64,000 nt of DNA from Cephalotus follicularis (lineage: Eukaryota; Streptophyta; Magnoliopsida; Oxalidales; Cephalotaceae): contig BDDD01000056.1 in assembly GCA_001972305.1 (NCBI GenBank), positions 377,704 through 441,703 of the forward strand, read 5' to 3'. The translations under genes were made by a program, and so were the position numbers. Under the pieces are notes generated by a model, which was not told the DNA's origin, did not search any database, and saw only the letters and a program-made list of their open reading frames with translations. The stretch's first letter is position 1, and each line of letters starts with the position of its first letter. Of this stretch, positions 35,065 through 46,570 are shown one piece after another.

Positions 35065-35345
35065 CGTACCTATGAGGTCTGCTTCCTAGCACAGATGTCT
35101 GACTTCTAATACGAGGTCTACCATCTAGTACGAGGTCTTCCTTCTAGTACGAGGTATGACTTCTAGTACGAGGTTTTCCATCTAGTACGAGTTATGCCTT
35201 CTAGTACGAGGTTTGCCTTCAAGTACTGAGGTCTTGCCTTCAAGTACCGAGGTTTGCCTTCAAGTACCGAGGTCTTGCCTTCTAGTACCGAGGACTTTCC
35301 TTCAAGTACCGGGGTCTTGCCTTCAAGTACCGAGGTCTTGGCGTC
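35065..35345. repeat. CGAGGTCTGCCTTCTAGTA array in LTR I
   Basis: About thirteen copies of a 19-23 bp unit, changing gradually from TCTAGTACGAGGT to TCAAGTACCGAGGTCTTGCC. It occupies the same LTR position as the GAGCTCTG array of G, but is more regular and apparently recently expanded. Confidence 0.85.
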
Positions 35346-35992
35346 AACGTTTTGTGGACTTAGCAGAACATAAAATACGGCTGTTAATCAACTCAACACC
35401 AACCCAAATCCAATTCAGTCAATCTAACACTCGATCCAAGGAAGCCATAACCCCAGTGGTCGGCTATAACCCAGAATAGTTTAAGAATCCTTAACCCATT
35501 CATCTAGTCCCGATCTAACACTTCATAGTAGAACCATTCATTCACAGCAGTTATATATGCATAAGTTCAAAGCATATAAGTAGAACCTACCTCGATAACG
35601 GTTGGGTTTGCAGATTTGGGAGAACTGGCTGTTGAAACCATTGTAGATCTGGAACAATCTGCTACTAAACCAGGATCTGGTTCTTCCCTCAGGTTCTACA
35701 CACAGTTGCGAATCCAATGACTCCTTCTTCGCTCGAGTCCGAGCTTTCTCTCTCTAACTCACCCTCTCACTGTCTCTCTCTAGAACATGAGGCATGAAGA
35801 ATGAATGAGAGTGGACAGGAGATGAGAGATGAAGTGTCCTTTAGTGGAAGAAAGCTTCTTAGAGAAGCTACTTGATTAATACTTAATGCACGACACTTGG
35901 CAATAGATTGTGGTGGACACATGTCATGTTACCATACAATATCGCACATTATCAATTAATACAAAGAGTTTATATAAGACCCGGGGCTTACA

Positions 35993-36490
35993 TAGTGTAC
36001 AATTGTCTTTCCCTCAACAACTGTAAAGTTATCCGAAGATGCTCTGCATGCTCTTCTATAAGGTCTTGGAATAGACCAAGATATTGTCAATGAACACCAC
36101 AATGAACTGATCAAGATAAGGAATGAACACTCAGTTCATCAGGTCCATGAATTCGGGTGGTGCATTGGTCATACCAAAGGCATAACCATGAACTCATTGT
36201 TCCCATATCTCGATCTAAAGGCAGTCTTTGTGATATTTGATTTCACCCTCAACTAATGGTAACCTGATCTCAAGTCAAGCTTTGAGAACACTGTAGAACC
36301 TCTGAGTTGATCAAACAACTCATCGATATGAGGTAGAGGGTACCTATTTTTGATAGTTACCTTGTTGAGCTAATACATATCCTTAAGGAAACATCATTCT
36401 TCTTGACAAAAGAACCGGTGCTCCCCAAGGTAAAACAATAGGTCTAATGAATCAGTTGTCAAGAAGGTCTTGAAACTGTAACTTCAACTT
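35993..36490 (-). pseudogene. Ty3/gypsy RT relic (element O)
   Basis: Minus strand from the right: FIRPIVLPWGAPVL, PSTSYR-VV, a degenerate substrate-binding stretch, MTNAPPEFMDLMN, VFIPYLDQFIVVFIDNILVYS. This is the central RT domain. The catalytic pair is DN instead of DD (codons near 36082-36090), a G-to-A change that abolishes activity. Several stops are present. N is inserted upstream (36494) and LTR I downstream (35992). Confidence 0.82.
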
Positions 36491-37102
36491 TTTTGATAGG
36501 CAACCTATTAGGGGGGAATGAATTGGGTTTTAACAATTTTTGTAAATTTTTTAGAATTAATTTAATTAAGAAAAAATTTAATTCAAAATAAATAATGCTA
36601 CCAATTTATATATGATAAAGTAATTACAAGTAAAGAAAAAGTGTAGGGGTAGAAGAGTGCAAACAAGTTTATAGTGGTTCAGTGAACTTTTTGCCTATGT
36701 CCACTTCCTCAAGTACTCTTGAGTTCCACTAGTACCCACCCGAATACAAGAATTGATTTCGTTTACGTTAGAAAATCTACACCTTACAACTTTTGGAATG
36801 ATTGACCTTAATCACTCCAAGAGAGTTCTTCAGTCAAACTCTCTTTTCTCCCTCTAGGGTATGACTAACCCTTTACAAATTTGATATTGATTTCAATACA
36901 AAGTAAAGTATTTTTGAAATCTCTAATAGTTTGGATATAGCTTGAATGATTTACACAAAAACTCTCAAAACAAAGTAAGCAAGTGAAAAGTACAAGAGAG
37001 CTTTTACAATGGGGAAGAGCTTTTGTAATAAAATTGAGCACTTAATTGATTTTCACTTTTGCATGTTGTAACTTGATGTTTTTGGGCTTCAAAACTCTTC
37101 AA

Positions 37103-37109
37103 TTTATAG
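37103..37109 (-). promoter_or_regulatory. TATA box of LTR N
   Basis: CTATAAA on the minus strand, at nearly the same distance from the LTR start as CTATAAA in LTR L (53994-54000). Confidence 0.55.
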
Positions 37110-37184
37110 TGAAAGAGTGTCCCTAGCTGTTGGTAGTTTGTTACTAGCCATTTGAGCATCAAACAAAGTGATTATTAATTGTTG

Positions 37185-37560
37185 TAGCAAGTTAGTAGAC
37201 TAAGTATAAAGTTGATCGACTAATATTTAAAAAATCTGACCTTTGGAGTTAAAATTAGTTGACTAATTTGAAAGTTGGTTGACGAATTTTATAGAGCATG
37301 CAACATTTCAAAAATTGAATCCTACTGTCGGTCGACTAGTTTGGCCAATTAGTCAACTAATATTAGACTTGGTCGACTAATTAATAGACTTAGTCGACTA
37401 ATAAACCAAGCCTGTAAAACCTTTTTCCAGAAAGATGAGCTTAGTCGATTATATAAAAAAGTTAGTCGACTAGATTTAAGTAAACTACAGATTTTTCCAG
37501 TTTTGAAGAAACTTGGTCGACTAGGTTTAAAACTTAGTCTACTAATTACACCAAAAATCA
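37185..37560. repeat. TTAGTCGACTAA word array in LTR N
   Basis: At least ten copies of GGTCGACTAATT, TTAGTCGACTAA (perfect at 37390-37401) and AGTTGACTAAT words at 20-40 bp spacing. The words recur outside the LTR in the leader at 39659-39765. Confidence 0.85.
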
Positions 37561-37699
37561 AATTTTTAACATTCAAGTCATGCAAAACTTCAAGTCTGAT
37601 TCCTTTAATCAATATCTTAATAATCTTTTTGATACTAGGAATATTTCTAACATGTTTTGATACTTGTAAACATCAAAATCATTTAAATAAAAACCAACA

Positions 37700-37720
37700 A
37701 TCTCCCCCTTTTTGATGTTT
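37700..37720 (-). other. Polypurine tract of element N
   Basis: The minus strand reads CATCAAAAAGGGGGAGAT directly before TGTTGG, the usual arrangement before copia SIRE-like 3' LTRs. Confidence 0.75.
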
Positions 37721-38261
37721 ATAAAATCAATGACAAAAGCATGAGTTTTACAAGCATATTTAGTGATGAGCTCCCCCTTAACCAATGCATAGATGAAGAT
37801 TATGATTTTATGCATGTCAAGTGAAAAACATATAACTTTATATGAAATTTAATGCGTTTCTTCTCCCCCTTTGTTTTGGAAATCATCAAAAAGATTGTGA
37901 CTCCAACAAGTATTATATCTAACATTACTCAAACTATATCAAATATCAAAACTTCATTATCTATGAAATATCAAAATCATTCAATCGACCATTAACTAAA
38001 GTTCTATCATACATTCATAGCATCCATAAAATACATTTATAGCATTGGTAAAGTCATTCATTAATCATCCATAAAATAACAATAACATCTATTATCCATA
38101 ACATCCATAATCCAACTAATAAAAGTACCTTAAACATATTCAAAAACAAACCATCAAACCATAATACAAATAAAGAGTACCATAGATATATCCGAAATAC
38201 AAATCAAAAGTGCAAAACTATTCATAAAAACATAACGATTAAGAAAAGACACAAGTAACAC

Positions 38262-39387
38262 TCAAACATCGGAATCATCAAAACCAGCGTCATCATCATC
38301 ATCGAAATTGGTCTTCGAAAAGCCTACGTGAAATTGAGTCCTAAACTCGGATACGGCCTTCCTGTGAGCTTCATGATGATCATCCAACTTTGCAACAAGG
38401 GAATCCATTTTCATATTCAAGCATCCTTCAATTTCGTGAAGGTAATCAAGTACAATTTCCATGGAGGTGTAAGATTGAACTAGTGGAGCTTCCATACCTA
38501 CATCTTCGGGTTCCACTTTCGCCACCCCTACTTCACCTTTCCCCATTCTTATCCATACACTGTTTTTGTTTTCCCAATGCATGCGGGCAATGGTATGAAG
38601 ATTGATAATATCCGTCCTCTTCAAGGACTCTTGTGCCTCCGCATTAGAAGGAACACCAAAAAGCTTAAACAACTGAGTGAGCAAGACTCCTTAGGGTAAC
38701 TTTCCACTCTCCTTGTTAAGGGTTTCCTTCATGTGTTTAAGGATCCATAGAGGGAGGTACAACATTGTCCCCATGACTATGTGCCACCTAATATATAGCT
38801 CCATTTCACTAACATAGTCATAACAACTACCCGAACGAGGGACAATGTGTGGCACAACCATGATATGAAGGAGTAGGTTTTCAAGAGAGAGATATTTAGT
38901 ATCAGGTTTTTGAGGCAAATTATTAAAGATAAGTTCGAGACATTGGTGGTAATTGTTTGTCTCATCCTTAGGCCATTTTCTTGAATCATACCCTTCTTAA
39001 CCTTGGATGGGGACATCAATCAATTGAGTGATGATGCTCTCATCTAGGTAAATGTCAACTTTGTTAACGGAGGAATCGAATATTAGTTTATCATCCTCGC
39101 TAACAATGGAAGTCAATTTGGAATAGAATTCCTTGACACATTCTGGATAAGTCAAGTTTTTTTATCTCAAAAAATTCTCTCCGACCAAGGTGTTCAAACC
39201 AAGCTAGGAACTTGAAATCCGTAAATACAGAGAAATCCACAAACTTACCTCATAGAATTCCACGATTGAAAAAATGCTTGGTATAATGCGGTTTCGGGTT
39301 TGGAGGTGCCAGTTCGTGAGGTTGTGAGGATGTTCTTTCACCATCTTGAGTTTTCTTCCCCTTTGACAACGTCCTCTTAGGTGCCAT
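38262..39387 (-). pseudogene. Element N coding region: plant transposon-protein domain
   Basis: From ATG at 39387 (MAPKRTLSKGKKTQDGERTS) the minus strand encodes, with several stops and shifts, FKFLAWFEHLGRREFFEIKK, DVPIQG-EGYDSRKWPKDETN, then two long open parts. The first (38918-38691) is SLENLLLHIMVVPHIVPRSG, VSEMELYIRWHIVMGT, LPLWILKHM. The second (38684-38262) is LLTQLFKLFGVPSNAEAQES and a C-terminal part ending in an acidic DDDDDAGFDDSDV. The pattern resembles the 'putative plant transposon protein' domain family (as I recall, PF20167) found in repetitive plant ORFs. No gag, RT or integrase is visible, so N was probably mobilised by another element. Confidence 0.6.
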
Positions 39388-39793
39388 TGATGTAGATTTT
39401 TGGATTTTTTGAGGTATGGTCGACTAAGAGTAAATTTCTAGTGTAAGTTTCAGATTATGAGGGTTTAGGGTGAGAATCTTGAGGGACTGGTGTATTTATG
39501 GGTGGGGAAAGTGATTTTGAGGGTTGATTTCACGTGTTTATGGGGAAAAAATTGATATTTAGAGAGAGAGAGACATGGGGTTTCAGTGAAAGGGAGTTGA
39601 TTTGGGAAAAAATGGAATTTGATTATATAGCCCCGTAATTAGTTGATTAATTATTTTATTGGTCGACCAATTCCAAGTTATTAGTCGACTAAGTCTTGAA
39701 TTAGTCGACTAATAAACGTTATTTATGGAGAATTGAAGAAACGAGGGACTTAGTCGACTAATTCAGTTGTTTTAGCAGAAAATCAACCTTAAA
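39388..39793 (-). other. Leader of element N with TCGACTAA words
   Basis: Between the ATG and the F insertion. It holds at least five GGTCGACCAA/TTAGTCGACTAA words at 39659-39765 and a GA run near 39561. No primer site was seen before F interrupts the sequence at 39794. Confidence 0.55.
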
Positions 39794-42176
39794 TGTAAGC
39801 CTCATATTTTTATATGTATGAAATTGTATGTATTTTGCCTGTACTCATACGGTATAGTATGGTATTGTATGGATGGATGACATGGATTGTATATGATATA
39901 TACTATTTTTCACTTTTATGGCTATTTACGGGTAATGGGGATTCAATTGAACCTAAGCGTAGTTTTTGAGAATTTCGGCTAAAGGAGCCTATATTTGTAT
40001 ATAGGCGGTTCAGCTCTATCTATTCTCGTTTTCATTTCTCGTTCAATTCAAGTGAGAGTGTGAGTTAGAGAGAGAAAATGGGTGGAATCGAGCAAGGAAG
40101 GAGTCTTTGGGATCGTGGCAGCGTGTAGAACCTGAAGGGAGAAGTATAATGAGGATTCAAGTAGCTTATTCTCCATTCTCGGCCAATTTGAGGTAGGTTC
40201 TACGTATATGCTTTAGATCCATGCTCTTTGAATGGATTTTATGGTTATGGATAGCTGTATGTATGCTAGATGGGTGGACTAGAGTGTTTGTTATGGTTTA
40301 AACGGATTGATATGGCAATCAGAGAGAGAATTGAGAGATTAGGTTTATAGACCTAATCTCTTCTCTCTATAGATTTACGGATTACGGGTACGGATCTGAA
40401 GGGATAAAGTCATTTTTAACTTACTATTGACCTTTGGGGCTTATAGATGTCTTTGGATCGAATTTAAACGAATTTAAATAGTTTTAAAATGGATTTTAGA
40501 GACTGTTTGATGAACTGGTTTCTGCTATCAAATCGTTGACGCTTTGGCTATAGGCGTCGATGCTTTGATCCTGCAAACTGTCGACGCTTTGATTAAAGCA
40601 TCGATTGCTTTATGTGTTTCAAAACAGCAGATGATTAGTGCACATGTTGACGCTTAAGGCACAATGCTTTAACCGTCGATACCTAGCACCAAGGCATCGA
40701 TGCTTAGGTGCTAACCATCGACGCTTTGGACAAAGCAGTCGACGCTTAGCGCCCTGTTTCATCCAAATCACCTTGTTTTCAATCCCAAATGGTTTTCTCT
40801 TCAAATGAATTCCATAGAAATCCTCCCTAAGGCCTTGTAGCCTATGTGAATCATCTTTTAACACCTTTGACTTCCAAATCAACTTTCAAAGTGATTCTTT
40901 AAAGAAAAGTTTCAACAAAACGGGTTTTATTCAAATGGTTTTCAAGAATGGCTAGGATAGCTCAATTGCGAAATCTGGACGCGGATATCCTAGTTGGACT
41001 TGCTCCCCATTGTTTTACAAACTCCTATGGGGGCCAAGAAAAATGGTTACGGAAAATGGTTTTGAAACTGTTACGGAAAACGATTATGGAAATGGTTACA
41101 GAAATGCTTTTGAAACGGTTTTGACAGATGGATCCGATGTGATCATTTATGGATGGGTCTCTATCCTTTAAATGGAAATATGGTTCTGGGTTACGGGTAT
41201 GGTACGACTATGATTGATGATTGTTATGGTTGAGACTTGTCGGAATAACCCATTCATAATCTTCATTTCTATCATGAAGCATCATGGGTGCAGGCCATAT
41301 ATTATGGATATGGAATCCTCCCTTTTTGGGTGAACCTACGGGGATCACCGCATTATGGATGGATACGGTACGGCACGAATTACAGAGATCTCTATTAATG
41401 ACTAGTACCTTTGAGACTAGGATTACGGGCTAGTACCTTTGGAACTAGTATTATAGGCTAGTACCTTTGGGACTAGTATTACGGTACGGCACGGATTATG
41501 TGGCCGGTGTTATCCTATGCTCCACACAGCTATGACACAAAAGGTGTATAGATAGTGAGGGTACTACCTCGGGCCTGAGTGGCAGCCTATGGATCGATTG
41601 TTCCCCATGGATGGTTATGGATTGTTATATGGAGTGTCTATAGGCCTATGGCTTTTGATGTGATTAGGACTAGCCAAGTACACCACCGCTTAGGGGCGGT
41701 TGGTATACTGAAGCTGTCCGTAATTGGTATTCATGCATATAACATGTCATGCATATATACCTATTATATTTGTTGCATTCCATTGCATATAGTATAGCCT
41801 ACACAGCCAGGGGTTACTGACCCATTCTAGTAATGGATCAGGTGCAGGTGAAGCACTGAAGTGATCAGACGGGCCGGATTGCAGCACATGATACCTTTCT
41901 TGTGTATATGAATTTGGATGTATAAGAGACATATTGTATTTAGCTATTGACTTGCCAGCTTGTGGCAGGGCCTAAGATACATGTATCGAATGTTATGGAT
42001 ATGGTTGGGCTTATCTATATGAATATTGAATGATTTCTTCCGCATGCATATTGTATTTCAAAGTTTTAAATTTGTAGCATATTTTTGGAGTCTGATGCTA
42101 CGTATATGATGGATTGTATGGATGGACCTACCACGTGTCAAGCCTTGGGGTCTTCCTTGGGGTTCGGGGCGTGACA
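39794..42176 (+). repeat. 5' LTR of element F
   Basis: Starts TGTAAGCCTCATATT and ends GGGGCGTGACA, 2383 bp. It is the same family as LTR G on the opposite strand. A TATA-like site lies near 39990-40004, and a TCGACGCTTTG word array at 40531-40752 ends at CGCTTAGCGCCC. A hairpin-capable CCCATTCTAGTAATGG lies at 41820-41835. Confidence 0.87.
40531..40752. repeat. TCGACGCTTTG word array in LTR F
   Basis: About ten copies of CGTTGACGCTTTGG, CTGTCGACGCTTTG, CATCGATGCTT and CAGTCGACGCTTAGC. The array occupies the position that in G holds GAGCTCTG words, so homologous LTRs carry different words. Confidence 0.85.
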
Positions 42177-42183
42177 GTTTAGG

Positions 42184-42195
42184 TGGTATCAGAGC
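42184..42195 (+). other. Primer binding site of F
   Basis: TGGTATCAGAGC, eight bases after the LTR end. Confidence 0.9.
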
Positions 42196-42371
42196 CAGGT
42201 TATGTTGGCTATACCAGGATAGGATCCTTGGCCATTGGAATTAAGTGATATGGATAAGACTGTTGTTATTGGAATTGAGTGATATTGATAGGTATGTTGG
42301 CTGCTGTATCTATTTTGGAATTATGGTTATAAAATTGGATAGCTGACTTTTGTCTCTTATATAAGGTAGAT

Positions 42372-43930
42372 ATGGTTGGTCATTGAAGAGGAGCTGCCAG
42401 AAAAGCTAAGGCAGGGTCGTCGACTAGACGTACTCGAGCTAGTAGAGATGTTGAGGAACAAGAGGAATAGAATGTGAGCCAAGAAGTAGAATTTATTGCT
42501 CCTGGCCAAAGGGAACCTATAGGTTTTATTAGAAAGAAGTATGACATGATGAATCGAATGAATGAATTCATGCAGTGGCAAATGGCTATAGTTGAGCAAA
42601 CCCCAACGGCAAGGCTGGTTAGGCGTGCAACAGAGGCACTAGAGCAAACCCCAGTTGTAAGACCCGCTCAGCAAGGAGATCAATTGATCTGCCTACACCC
42701 AGGGAGGATCCCTTGATCAGGTTTTTGAAGTTAAATCCTCCGGCTTTTACAGGGGACCCCGATGCTGTTACTATTGAGAGATGGTTGATGCAAATATAGA
42801 AAATCTTCCAAGTATTGAGATGTTCAAATTCTGAGAAAGTTGTCTTCACCACTTATATGCTGCAGGGCGAAGCAGAAACTTGGTGGAGAATGGTTGATGC
42901 CTCTTGGGAAGAATCGGGGATACCCAATTCATGGGACATGTTTAGAGCATAGTTTAATGAGCAATATTATCCCGAGGCTGAAGTTGATAAGAGGGAGGCT
43001 GAATTTCTTGCCTTAACCCAAGGTAACATGTCTGTAGCCCAGTACAAGGCCAAATTTGGTGAATTGCCAAGGATAGCTCCGAATATTGTTGGTACGGATG
43101 CAATAAAGGCTAGGAAGTTTCTTGGTGGCCTCAGACCAGATATCAGACAGAGGCTAGTACCGCTTAGGCTGAGATCTTTCTTTAAGTTGGCTAGCAGAGC
43201 CATAAATATTGAGGCGGGATCTGAACAACTGTGTAATTTATAGATTCAGATTGGTAGTAGCAAACCTGCTTCTTCAGGATGGAAAACGGGGAGGAGTTCT
43301 GGGAGTAGTAACAAGTCCCAGAGATCAGGGAACAACAGTCCTGGTTAGGGTGGCTCACCTTAGAGTGTTGACAATCCACCTTATTTTTCAGGGCAGAGGG
43401 GATAGCCTCAAGGGTCACGGCAGAGGCGCAGAGAGCAAGACTCTCGGCAGAGAAGCCAAGGGATGCAGGGAGACCGCTCCAGGATTTCATGTGGTGGTTG
43501 TGGGGTCCCCTTGATCCATGCGTGCATTGTCAACGCATGAATCACACATCTGATTACTGTTGGTGGAGAGCGTCTAAATGTATGAGTTGTGGGGCTATAG
43601 ATCACATATCCAGAGAGTGTCCTTTTGGCCAGTATGGTTCAGGGAGTCAACAAGGGCAGAGTTCAGGTCGATCTTAGGGAGGTTCCCAGTAGAACCTGGG
43701 TATTGGTGTCCGGCAGAGCCATGGTTCCAGAAAGCGACAGCAGGGCCGTCCCAGTACTAGTTCGCCTTCAGTAACAAGGAGATATCGTGGCAAGCAGCCT
43801 ATGGGACTAATGCCTACCGTGAAGGGTAGGGTATCTGCCATGGATCAGGGGGCCACAGGAGGATCTACATCTGTGATAGGAGGTACTATTTGTATCTCTC
43901 AGCATATGGCACGGACTCTTATAGATCCGG
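42372..43930 (+). pseudogene. Element F gag and start of protease
   Basis: ATG at 42372 (MVGH, then TGA) begins a broken Gag frame: a basic N-terminus, EFIAPGQREPIGFIRKKYDM, capsid PPAFTGDPDAVTIERWLMQI, GEAETWWRMVDASW, QYYPEAEVDKREAEFLALTQ and PNIVGTDAIKARKFLGGLRP. Two zinc knuckles follow, CVHCQRMNHTSDYC and CMSCGAIDHISREC (about 43516-43620). The sequence ends in the protease approach GTICISQHMARTLIDP, cut at 43930 just at the catalytic region by LTR J. At least four stops and several frame changes are present. Not functional. Confidence 0.82.
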
Positions 43931-44061
43931 TGTAATCCCCCGAATTTCCATTTAATGTATTATTGTAAATTCCATTGTAGTTCTAGTTTGTAATGTTGTA
44001 TTTCGAATAAAGAGTGTTAATGATTGTTGTAATGAGTTGAAAATATAAGTAAAAGTGATGC

Positions 44062-44205
44062 TTTAACCGTCGACGCCAAGAGATAGCATCAATGCCAAAG
44101 AGATAAGCGTTAACACGATTCGTGGAGCCTGTTAGTGCTAAGGAGGATAGTCAACGCATCGACGTGTATCTCAGTACGTTGATGCCTAAACGTGATGACA
44201 GATAA
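44062..44205. repeat. GTCGACGCC word cluster 1 in LTR J
   Basis: Copies of CCGTCGACGCCAAGAG, CATCAATGCC, GCGTTAACACG and CATCGACGTGT. The 3' LTR counterpart is 52976-53165. CG dinucleotides in the words are often TG or CA. Confidence 0.75.
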
Positions 44206-44875
44206 AGTTAAGGCACAGACAAAAGCGCGCTAAGGACAGATGTCACCCACTGGTCGGGTGCCTTATCACGCTAGAGGTAGCGTGTTAAACATTTCACCAT
44301 TTCCCCATGCCTGTAACTGTAGAAAGTGGGAGAGAAAGGGGACAGATGCGTCATGCGGGCAGGTGAGAAGAGATAGAGAGAGAGAGACGCAATCTCCTTA
44401 AAGCACGCCTCTCTTCTTCGTCTTCAACCTGCGCCTGAGAAAGAGAAAGAAAACAGAGGGAAATCGGGGAAAATAAAGGAGAAATAAATACAACACATCA
44501 TCCATACTTGAACTCGAAGGTAAGGCTTTGAAGCTCGGACCAAGAGTGGAGTCGATCTTGGATTGGAATTTCTAGACCAGACTTGGAGGCTCAAAGCGCT
44601 ACGGGTCTATGATCTTGAAGAGGTGGACAAAGATTCCCAACTTGGAGTCTGAGGTAGGGATTATGTAACTGTGATTTGAGCTAAATTAAAATGGATGCAT
44701 GAATGATGGACTGTGATTTGAGCATATGGTTTGCCATTAATTGATAGGCTGTCATGCATGTATGACTTGGAATGGAAATGGATTGAGTTGTATGTGTGGT
44801 TTTGCTTGGTTCCACTAGTTTTAAGCCATTTGTGTGCTTAGTAATGGAGAAGACGATGTTTGGTTTCACTGGACC

Positions 44876-45200
44876 GTCGACACTTAGAGGAAAAGCGTGG
44901 ACGCCTTGGCCTGTTATTCAAGGAAGAAGACGCTTTAAGCGTCGACGCCAAGAGATAAACGTTGGCGCTCAAGGATCCTTGCCTTGAAGCATCGATGCCC
45001 AAGAGACAAAGCGTTGACGCCTAGAAGGTCTATCATAAACGTGGTCTGCCATAAACGTTGACGCCTAGAGGGTATGTGTTGAATCATAGGAGCACTGCCA
45101 TGCACGTTAACGCCTAGAGGTTATGTGTTGACACCTAGGAGGGCTGCCATGCATGTCAACGCCTAGAGTGTATACGTTGACGCCCAAAGGGTCTGTTTGC
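44876..45200. repeat. GTTGACGCCTAGAGG word cluster 2 in LTR J
   Basis: About twelve copies of ACGTTGACGCCTAGAGG, AAGCGTCGACGCCAAGAG and CGTTAACGCC. The H counterpart is 22619-22905. Confidence 0.8.
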
Positions 45201-45744
45201 ATTTTGAGCATATGGTTGTCTGCATATTACTGTGGATTGAGCTGTGTGTTGATTGTTATTGATTCTAAAGTTTTTTATCATTTTAGAAAAGTTCATACAT
45301 GATTTTACTACAAATCACTATTTTATATGGAAATATTATTTCAAAGGATTGCAAGACTAATTATACATTTGAACAAATGTGTTATTTCAAGTATTTTATA
45401 ACTTATAAACTGCTTGAAAATGATTGGTTGTTGGATTGTGATTTGGATTGATGCCGTATTAGTCGCGGTGGCAGAGGTTGTCACTGATGGCTAGTGGCGG
45501 GTTGGGGTCTAGGTGCCAGGAGATGGTTAGGGACACCCACACTGGTTACTTGGCCATAGTGAGAGTAATATTTGATTGTTGACCTTCTTTGAGTCGGCCA
45601 GAGACGGGACTGAAGTAGAATTACGACATCGGTGCCAGAAAATGGCGATGCGCTTCGTACATATGGATGGATTGATTGGTCCTTTGTGACATGATTGATG
45701 GATTGTGTTGATGTAGCCACTTGGCATAGTTGCTCATATATTGA

Positions 45745-45756
45745 TAGATACATACA

Positions 45757-45803
<47 letters not shown>
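45745..45803. repeat. (TACA)n(TA)n microsatellite
   Basis: About ten ATAC repeats followed by about ten TA repeats inside LTR J. Confidence 0.95.
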
Positions 45804-46440
45804 GTAATGTTTTATATGTTACGTATTGCATCACGATGCATTCATTTTCATGACATTTGTTATCGTTGACTTCAAAATACTTTTATATCTTTCCTACTTA
45901 ACCAGTGGACTCGGCTAACCCTATCAATTACAGATTGATGTAGTGGGATCGATATTGACGAGCGTGATATTACCGAAGAGAAGATAGAGTTGTCTCTTCC
46001 TTTTGTAATAATGTTAAGTGATTTATGTATTGAGGGATAATAGTTCATGCTCCGTTTGAGGGTGATTAACGATTATTATGTTGTACTGTTATTAAACATT
46101 TGGTAACATATAGTATGGGATGCATGTTATGTTATTTAAATTCAGCTTATATTTAATGCTTCTGCAAGAAATTCGTATGATTTGAAAGTTTTAAATTTTC
46201 TCATTTTCGTATAAGCTGGATATATGTTAATTGCCATGACCTTCGGATCGTTTATGAAAACGGGGTGTAATAACCGCAAATTCAATTAATGTATATTGAT
46301 TTCCATGTTTAAAATAAATATACATTTAATTGAATTATCTGCCCAATTATCATAATTTTGTGATTGGTAATTGTTTGGGATGGATGGAGATACAATTTGG
46401 TGAAAATCAAACTCAAAGAACCCTGAAACAGCCCTTGGCA

Positions 46441-46570
46441 ACCGACTGCCGTAGGGGAGAAGTCGACTGTCTGGCTTATGAAGAAACAGTCGACTGTCAC
46501 AGGGGAACAGTCGACTGGCTGATGCGTGTTGTGGACAGTCGATTGGCCATGCATCCAGTCGACTGGAATT
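46441..46570. repeat. CAGTCGACTG word cluster 1 in LTR K
   Basis: Six copies, including perfect palindromes CAGTCGACTG at 46487-46496 and 46508-46517. Confidence 0.88.

Larger units (their letters stand above)
33976..35992 (-). repeat. LTR I (G/F-related)
   Basis: On the minus strand it starts TGTAAGCCCCGGGTC at 35992. It shares the layout of LTR G: promoter-proximal part, CTCTCACT-rich stretch, GTAGAACCT near 35582, word array, CTCGAGGTA block and ACAAGYCGGCAG. The 3' end is approximate; no primer site is visible to the left. It interrupts an RT gene (35993 onward). Confidence 0.65.
36494..37699 (-). repeat. 3' LTR of element N (copia SIRE-like)
   Basis: On the minus strand it starts TGTTGGTTTTTATTT (37699) directly after a polypurine tract, and ends GGTTGCCTATCA (36494), 1206 bp. 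The block GAAGTGGACATAGGCA with TGAACCACTATAAA matches LTR L at 54410-54450, so both belong to one copia lineage. A TATA box (CTATAAA) lies at 37109-37103, about 590 bp inside; the TTAGTCGACTAA array lies upstream of it. Confidence 0.8.
43931..46265 (+). repeat. 5' LTR of element J
   Basis: Starts TGTAATCCCCCGAATTTCC and runs to GAAAACGGGG at 46265, where LTR K begins. The 3' LTR of J begins at 52819 with a closely matching sequence. Word clusters lie at 44062-44205 and 44876-45200; the hairpin-like TTAACC/GGCTAA lies at 45898-45918; the microsatellite lies at 45745-45803. TCCGG (43926-43930) is the candidate target site in the protease of F. Confidence 0.83.

Noticed and set aside
35065..35345. 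CRISPR-like array of short repeats
   Set aside because: Repeats are contiguous, variable and without unique spacers, inside a plant LTR; no cas genes and a eukaryotic context.
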